This document shows, in pieces, positions 59,384-64,000 of a DNA stretch of 64,000 nucleotides. The stretch is from Ruegeria profundi. Its GTDB lineage: Bacteria; Pseudomonadota; Alphaproteobacteria; Rhodobacterales; Rhodobacteraceae. Position numbers and translations under genes: made by a program. Location of the stretch: contig NZ_LQBP01000002.1 of the NCBI RefSeq assembly GCF_001507545.1, positions 248,001 through 312,000 on the forward strand, in the 5' to 3' direction. Position 1 is the first letter of the stretch; the number at the start of each line of letters is the position of its first letter. Below the pieces are notes generated by a model. It saw nothing but the letters and a program-made list of their open reading frames with translations, ran no database searches and had not been told where the DNA came from.

Positions 59384-61252
59384 ATGAAGAAAACCGCCTT
59401 ACTGAAAGCGTCAGCCGCGACAGTTTTTGCAGTTGCCACGTCTGCCCACGCGCAAGAAACGATTGATATCGGAACAATCGTGATTTCCGGGGGCTTCACA
59501 CCCATTGAAGAACAGAAATACGGCCGTGCAGCCAGTGTGATTACCTCGCAGGAGATCGAGCAGCGTGGTATCACGACAGTGCAAGACGCCCTGCGGGCTG
59601 TTCCGGGTGTGTCCGTCAGCGGATCAGGTGATGCCTTGACGCAAGTTCGAATCCGGGGCGCCGAAGCCAACCATACGCTGATCCTGATTAACGGCGTTCC
59701 GGCAGCCGGCGGTGACGGAGAATACATCCTGTCCGGCATTCAGACGGCCAATATTGAACGCATCGAGGTTTTGCGCGGCCCGCAATCCGTTTTCTATGGT
59801 TCGAATGCTTCGGCTGGTGTGATCAACATCATCACCAAGCGAGGCGGGCTGGGTCACGAATATGGTGGCACGGTTGAATTTGGTGACGGGTACAACGCGT
59901 CCGCCCGGTATTCCTATCGTAACGATAAAGGCGGCGTCGCTGTCGGTATCGCGCGGCTGGACGATGACGGATATGACTACTCCGGCAGCAATGGGGAAAG
60001 AGACAGTGTTGACCGCACCACGATTGACCTGACCGGAGATTATTTTGTTGCCGAAGGTCTGAAACTTGGGTTTGTGTTTCGCGACTCAGATGAAAACTAT
60101 GACTTCGACAGCACAGACTTCCTGGCCACCACCCCCGAGGGCTACGTCGTAGACGATCCTACCCAACGGTCTGAGCGGAAGGAGCGGCTTGGTCAAGTCT
60201 ACGCCGAATACGAGGCACGAGGAGGTCAAATGGTTCACCGTTTCAGCTATGATCGGACGGATAACGAACAATCTACCAATGGTGGCACACCGACCGAAAC
60301 GGATCGGGACTCGGCCCGCTATCTTCTCAGCCTCGGCCTGGATGGGCGCGCGACGGTTGACAGCAACCACTTGCTGAACGGAATTGTGGAATGGGAAGAG
60401 GACAGCAGTTCCTCTGATCCCGAGTTTGAGCGCGAAACAACATCATACGCGCTGGAATATCGGGGATCGCTGCAGAATGGGCTGAATGTTCAGGCCGGCA
60501 TCCGGTACGACGACAACAAAACGTTCCAGAATGATTTCACCTGGACACTGGCGGCGTCTTACACTCTGCCTCAAGGCGTACGTTTGCATGGATCGGCCGG
60601 GACAGGCATCGTCAATCCATCTTACTTCGAATTGTTTGCCGACTCTTTTGGATTTGTCGGCAACCCGAACCTGAAACCCGAGAAAAACAAGTCTTTCGAT
60701 CTGGGTGCCGAAGTGCCGTTTTGGGCCGGACGCGGATTGGTTGATGTGACCCTGTTTCACGACGATCTAACTGATGAGATCACGGCGGTCTTCGATCCGG
60801 TTTTGGGTAGTTCGACCTTCATCAACCAAGCCGGGGACAGTACTCGCCGCGGGGTCGAGGTTTCGGGCACGCTTGAGGCGACAGACACGCTCGATCTGCG
60901 TCTGAGCTACACCTATATCGACGCGGAAAACCCGGATGGATCGGTGGAAGTTCGCCGCCCCCGGCACGAATTATTGCTGACCGCAACGCAAGAGTTCCTG
61001 CAAGGGCGTGGGTCTGTAACCGGCGATATTCGTTATGTGGCGGACAATTACGACACGCAGTTCTTCGGTAGCTTTGAAACGAAAAAACTGCCCGACTACG
61101 TAACCGTTGATGTTGCGGCGCAGTATTCGCTGACCGACAACGTTAAACTGACTGGTCGTATCGTTAACCTGTTCGACCGAGAATATTCCGACGTCTGGGG
61201 TTTCGCCAAACGCGGGCGCACCGGTTATATCGGCCTGAGCGCGGCGTTTTAA
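59384..61252 (+). CDS. btuB: TonB-dependent cobalamin receptor BtuB
   Basis: A 622-residue outer-membrane receptor of the BtuB length class. Signal peptide about residues 1-23 (AHAQ), a weak TonB box (DIGTIVISGG), plug domain about 30-150 with LINGVPAAGGDG and IERIEVLRGPQSVFYGSNASAGVINI, then a beta-barrel ending in GYIGLSAAF with the terminal Phe needed for insertion. It brings corrinoids across the outer membrane using TonB energy. It is controlled by the cobalamin riboswitch upstream, and btuF starts three bases after its stop. Confidence 0.95.
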   Translation: MKKTALLKASAATVFAVATSAHAQETIDIGTIVISGGFTPIEEQKYGRAASVITSQEIEQRGITTVQDALRAVPGVSVSGSGDALTQVRIRGAEANHTLILINGVPAAGGDGEYILSGIQTANIERIEVLRGPQSVFYGSNASAGVINIITKRGGLGHEYGGTVEFGDGYNASARYSYRNDKGGVAVGIARLDDDGYDYSGSNGERDSVDRTTIDLTGDYFVAEGLKLGFVFRDSDENYDFDSTDFLATTPEGYVVDDPTQRSERKERLGQVYAEYEARGGQMVHRFSYDRTDNEQSTNGGTPTETDRDSARYLLSLGLDGRATVDSNHLLNGIVEWEEDSSSSDPEFERETTSYALEYRGSLQNGLNVQAGIRYDDNKTFQNDFTWTLAASYTLPQGVRLHGSAGTGIVNPSYFELFADSFGFVGNPNLKPEKNKSFDLGAEVPFWAGRGLVDVTLFHDDLTDEITAVFDPVLGSSTFINQAGDSTRRGVEVSGTLEATDTLDLRLSYTYIDAENPDGSVEVRRPRHELLLTATQEFLQGRGSVTGDIRYVADNYDTQFFGSFETKKLPDYVTVDVAAQYSLTDNVKLTGRIVNLFDREYSDVWGFAKRGRTGYIGLSAAF

Positions 61253-61254
61253 TC

Positions 61255-62085
61255 ATGTGGCTGCGGTTGATTACTGTTTGTGTTCTGGTCAGCCTGACCA
61301 AAATGGCCTGGGCGCAACCGCAGCGCGTGGTCTCGATAAATGTGTGCACCGATCAGTTGGCCATGATGCTGGCCGCCCCTGGCCAACTGATCTCGGTGTC
61401 TTATTTCGCGCGCGACAGCCGCGTGTCGGCCATGACCACAGAAGCCATGCGCCACGGGGTCAATCACGGTCTCGCCGAAGAAATCTACCTGCAACGGCCG
61501 GATCTCGTGATCGCAAATCGCTTTTCTGCACAGGCGACGGTGGACATGCTCAGAAGGCTGAGTGTTCCTGTCGTCGTGTTCGAGTCCGCCCGCTCGCTGG
61601 AGGATATCCGCACCAACATCCTGAAAATGGGAGAGGTCCTGGGCCGTCAAGACGCTGCGGACAAGCTTTTGCAGGACTATGAGGCAGGGCTTGCAGCACT
61701 CACCGCAAATGGGGCGCATGGACCTCGTGCCGCGATATACTCAACGCACGGCTGGACATCTGGTGATCAAACCCTGTCGGGCCAAATTCTGACCGCCGCA
61801 GGGCTGCAAAATATCGCGGCAGAGATGGGCATGACCGCCGGGGGCGTTTTGCCTTTGGAACAATTGGCGCTGTCCAACCCGGACATCGTGATCACCGCGC
61901 AACCCTATCCGGGACACAGCCGGGCCGAAGAATACTTGCAGCATCCCGTGGTCAAACAGCTACAGGCGCGCTCGGGTCAGGTACTGGTGTCAGATCGCGA
62001 CTGGGTTTGCGGTACTCCTTACGTCGTTCGCGCGATTGACAACCTCAGGCGTGCACGCGAAGACTGGCAACGGGGCATTGAATGA
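61255..62085 (+). CDS. btuF: Corrinoid ABC transporter substrate-binding protein, BtuF-like
   Basis: A 276-residue periplasmic binding protein of the BtuF/FhuD/HemT class with a signal peptide (about residues 1-20, AWAQ). The mature part opens with RVVSINVCTDQLAMMLA, and a long alpha-helix joins the two lobes. RPDLVIANRF near residue 80 is typical. It hands corrinoid from BtuB to BtuCD. Its stop overlaps btuC (ATGA). Confidence 0.88.
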   Translation: MWLRLITVCVLVSLTKMAWAQPQRVVSINVCTDQLAMMLAAPGQLISVSYFARDSRVSAMTTEAMRHGVNHGLAEEIYLQRPDLVIANRFSAQATVDMLRRLSVPVVVFESARSLEDIRTNILKMGEVLGRQDAADKLLQDYEAGLAALTANGAHGPRAAIYSTHGWTSGDQTLSGQILTAAGLQNIAAEMGMTAGGVLPLEQLALSNPDIVITAQPYPGHSRAEEYLQHPVVKQLQARSGQVLVSDRDWVCGTPYVVRAIDNLRRAREDWQRGIE

Positions 62086-63065
62086 CGCGCCTTATGATCG
62101 TTCTGCTGTCCTGCGGAGTTGGGCTGTTTCTGTTATCTCTGACCATCGGTCCGGCGGGTATCCCCGCCAGGGACAGTCTGGCTGCTTTGTTCTCCGCAGA
62201 TTACGGGCCGCTGACGCTGGTGATGCGCGAAATTCGTCTGCCGCGCGCCATTTTGGCGATTTTTATTGGCGCAGGGCTGGGCCTTGCAGGGGCCGCGATG
62301 CAGGGTTATCTGCGCAACCCGCTGGCCGAACCCGGGTTACTGGGTGTTTCCGGGTCTGCGGCCTTGGGGGCTGTGCTGGCGATTTACACCGGTCTGGCCG
62401 CAAGCAATGTACTGGCCCTTCCTTTTGCCGCTCTTGCCGGAGCTGTTATTGGCGTCACACTAATCATGATCCTTGCGGGGCCGCGCGGTGGGTCTTTGAC
62501 GCTGATCCTTGCCGGGATCGCGATCTCTGCCCTAGCCGGCGCGCTGACCTCGCTGGCGCTGAATCTCTCGCCCAATCCCTTTGCGGCCAATGAAATCGTG
62601 TTCTGGATGATGGGATCTTTGTCAGATCGGTCGATGGTGCATGTCTGGCTGGCGCTGCCCTTTTTCCTCGTCGGTGCAATTATGATTGCTGTAACGGCCC
62701 GAGGGTTGGATGCGCTGACGTTGGGCGAAGAAGCAGCCGAAACGCTTGGCATCAACCTGTCCCGTCTGCGTATCCTGTTGGTGCTGGGAACGGCAAGTAT
62801 CGTAGGGGGAGGAACGGCCGTTGCCGGAGCGATAGGATTTGTCGGCCTTGTGGTCCCACACATCTTACGGCCAATGGTCGGCGCCAGCCCGTCCAGATTG
62901 CTTTTGGCTTCAGCGCTTGGTGGCGCCGTCATGCTGCAACTGGCTGATATCGCGGTGCGGATTATCCTGCCCGACCGTGATCTTAAACTGGGTGTTGTTA
63001 CCGCCCTTGTAGGTGCGCCACTCTTCCTGCACCTGATCTACAAGACGCGGAGAGACATGCTATGA
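62082..63065 (+). CDS. btuC: Corrinoid ABC transporter permease, BtuC-like (FecCD family)
   Basis: A 327-residue FecCD-family permease with about ten helices: RLPRAILAIFIGAGLGLAGAAMQG near residue 50, the LAEPGLLGVSGSAALGA segment and the coupling helix GEEAAETLGI near 217 that touches the ATPase. It overlaps btuF and btuD by 4 bp each, so the three ABC genes are translated together. Specificity for corrinoids follows from the riboswitch and cbiZ. Confidence 0.92.
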   Translation: MTRLMIVLLSCGVGLFLLSLTIGPAGIPARDSLAALFSADYGPLTLVMREIRLPRAILAIFIGAGLGLAGAAMQGYLRNPLAEPGLLGVSGSAALGAVLAIYTGLAASNVLALPFAALAGAVIGVTLIMILAGPRGGSLTLILAGIAISALAGALTSLALNLSPNPFAANEIVFWMMGSLSDRSMVHVWLALPFFLVGAIMIAVTARGLDALTLGEEAAETLGINLSRLRILLVLGTASIVGGGTAVAGAIGFVGLVVPHILRPMVGASPSRLLLASALGGAVMLQLADIAVRIILPDRDLKLGVVTALVGAPLFLHLIYKTRRDML

Positions 63066-63820
63066 CCGCCTTTGAACTGCGCGATCTGGGCGTCACCCTG
63101 CGAAACCGAGAGGTGTTTCGCAGGGTCAGCCTTACGATTTCTGCTGGTGAGATGGTGGGGCTAATCGGCCCCAACGGGGCAGGCAAAACCAGCCTGATGC
63201 GGGCGGCCCTGGGGTTGATACCGCATTCCGGTCAAAGCTCGCTTGCGAACCTGACCGCCCGTGACCGGGCCCGGACAGTCGCATGGATGCCGCAAGCGCG
63301 CGAAATCGCATGGCCGGTCACCGTTGAGCGGCTTGTTGCGCTTGGACGCCTGCCGCATCTATCACCAACAGGTGCGATACCTGAAAGGGATCAGGCTCTT
63401 ATTGACCAGGTCATCGACAGAATGGACCTGGGGGCGCTACGCCTGCGTGCTGCATCCCGCCTTTCGGGCGGTGAGCAGGCCCGTGCGCTGATCGCGCGGG
63501 CCGTGGTACAAGACACGCCCATCCTGATGGCAGATGAGCCCACCGCAGGTTTGGATCCTGCACATCAGATTTCGACCATGAAAGTGTTCCGTGATCTCGC
63601 CGATGAAGGCAGGGCTGTGCTTGTGTCCTTGCATGACCTTGGGCTTGCCGCGCGTCATTGCACGCGGCTGATCCTGTTGGCAGAGGGCGGAGTGATCGCG
63701 GACGGTCCTCCGGCGCAAGTCCTCTCAGCCAATCTGATGGCGCGCAGCTTTGGCATTTCCGTCTGGCACGAGAACACCGTCTCTGGTCCCGTGTTTCAAC
63801 CGCTTGAGGTCGTCGGGTGA
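63062..63820 (+). CDS. btuD: Corrinoid ABC transporter ATP-binding protein, BtuD-like
   Basis: A 252-residue ABC ATPase with Walker A GPNGAGKTS near residue 37, Q-loop around MPQAREI, signature LSGGEQARALI near 138 and Walker B PILMADEPTAGLD near 156, and a switch His in SLHDLG. It drives corrinoid import across the inner membrane. The stop overlaps the GTG of cbiZ, so salvage is coupled to uptake. Confidence 0.92.
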   Translation: MTAFELRDLGVTLRNREVFRRVSLTISAGEMVGLIGPNGAGKTSLMRAALGLIPHSGQSSLANLTARDRARTVAWMPQAREIAWPVTVERLVALGRLPHLSPTGAIPERDQALIDQVIDRMDLGALRLRAASRLSGGEQARALIARAVVQDTPILMADEPTAGLDPAHQISTMKVFRDLADEGRAVLVSLHDLGLAARHCTRLILLAEGGVIADGPPAQVLSANLMARSFGISVWHENTVSGPVFQPLEVVG

Positions 63821-64000
63821 ACGGTCTGACATTGAACGCCCCGTGGCTGAGATTTGACCTTGGGCAGCAAATGGCAGTGCTGAGCTGGTCAGTCAACCGG
63901 CCCGGTTTTGTTCTGGCCTCACAGATTCTATGGCGTGAGGTGCGCAACGCCGATCTGCCCCAGGGAATGGATGTGCGCATGTGGTTGGCAAACGAGTTGA
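63817..64000 (+). CDS. cbiZ: Adenosylcobinamide amidohydrolase CbiZ, N-terminal part
   Basis: The gene runs off the right edge; 61 residues are visible, beginning at a GTG that overlaps the btuD stop. LSWSVNRPGFVLASQILWREVRNADLP resembles the start of CbiZ enzymes. CbiZ cleaves the aminopropanol linker of adenosylcobinamide (and pseudo-B12) to cobyric acid, so that imported corrinoids can be rebuilt with a preferred lower ligand. Finding it behind btuFCD supports corrinoid salvage as the role of the operon. Confidence 0.8.
   Translation, partial: MNGLTLNAPWLRFDLGQQMAVLSWSVNRPGFVLASQILWREVRNADLPQGMDVRMWLANEL

Noticed and set aside
1-64000. Search for tRNA genes, CRISPR arrays, insertion sequences, prophage genes and attachment sites
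   Set aside because: No cloverleaf-forming segment, spaced direct-repeat series, transposase motif or integrase motif was seen by reading; a dedicated search could still find a weak case.

Overview
The window looks like chromosomal DNA of a marine alphaproteobacterium of the Rhodobacterales (Roseobacter group). The evidence is the gene set: a ROK-controlled FrcBCAK sugar importer, a TRAP gluconate-type system, a DUF6525 gene, an NnrR/NnrS/NnrU nitric-oxide module, an Fe-S photolyase, a short LOV protein, CbiZ-linked B12 uptake, and tightly packed GC-rich operons with ATGA/TAATG overlaps. No rRNA, tRNA, CRISPR array, prophage or insertion sequence was found, so the assignment below order is an inference.

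Layout. 1-2.1 kb: end of a BASS-type transporter overlapping two SDR genes. 2.3 kb: a small Cys-rich protein. 2.7-7.7 kb: frcR divergent from frcBCAK (fructose-type ABC uptake plus kinase) around a perfect palindrome. 7.7-14.4 kb: zinc homeostasis, with znuBC-zur divergent from His-rich znuA, then a COG0523 GTPase pair, DUF1826 and DUF6525 behind a Zur-like box. 14.5-20.6 kb: gnd, TRAP transporter and gntK, with a divergent LacI regulator and an 18-bp palindrome between. 20.7-24.8 kb: 3-hydroxybutyrate-type dehydrogenase, acyl-CoA ligase and thiolase, with a divergent PAS-LuxR regulator. 25.2-29.2 kb: CheD, CheB and a chemoreceptor. 29.5-33.9 kb: three photolyase-family proteins plus DUF2256. 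34-40.4 kb: a class V aminotransferase, then DabAB (inorganic carbon uptake) with a divergent LysR regulator. 40.5-44.3 kb: HlyD-type exporter subunit and small membrane partner, Dps behind an Irr-like box, DUF1289, PsiE-like protein. 44.4-46.8 kb: cyanide-insensitive-type bd oxidase. 47-48.6 kb: a small decay zone with a frameshifted metal-binding-protein remnant, a WYL regulator and a truncated VOC gene. 48.6-53.4 kb: VOC, DCC, ICMT-like and DUF4149 proteins, a short LOV photoreceptor, a LysR regulator and a secreted orphan. 53.5-58.7 kb: NO-response locus with nnrU, nnrS, damaged norD, a norC-norQ deletion fusion and an NnrR-type regulator. 59-64 kb: cobalamin riboswitch, btuB, btuFCD and the start of cbiZ.

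The most striking observation is the collapsed nitric-oxide-reductase operon. norB is gone, norC is joined in frame to the last codons of norQ, and norD has lost the VWA metal-site segment, yet the promoter-proximal NnrR-type box and the regulator remain. The second is a photolyase-family protein whose FAD-binding half comes first and whose Rossmann-like half follows it. Others are an Asp-less CheB receiver, a multi-hairpin leader behind the cobalamin aptamer, and three related Zur-like sites.
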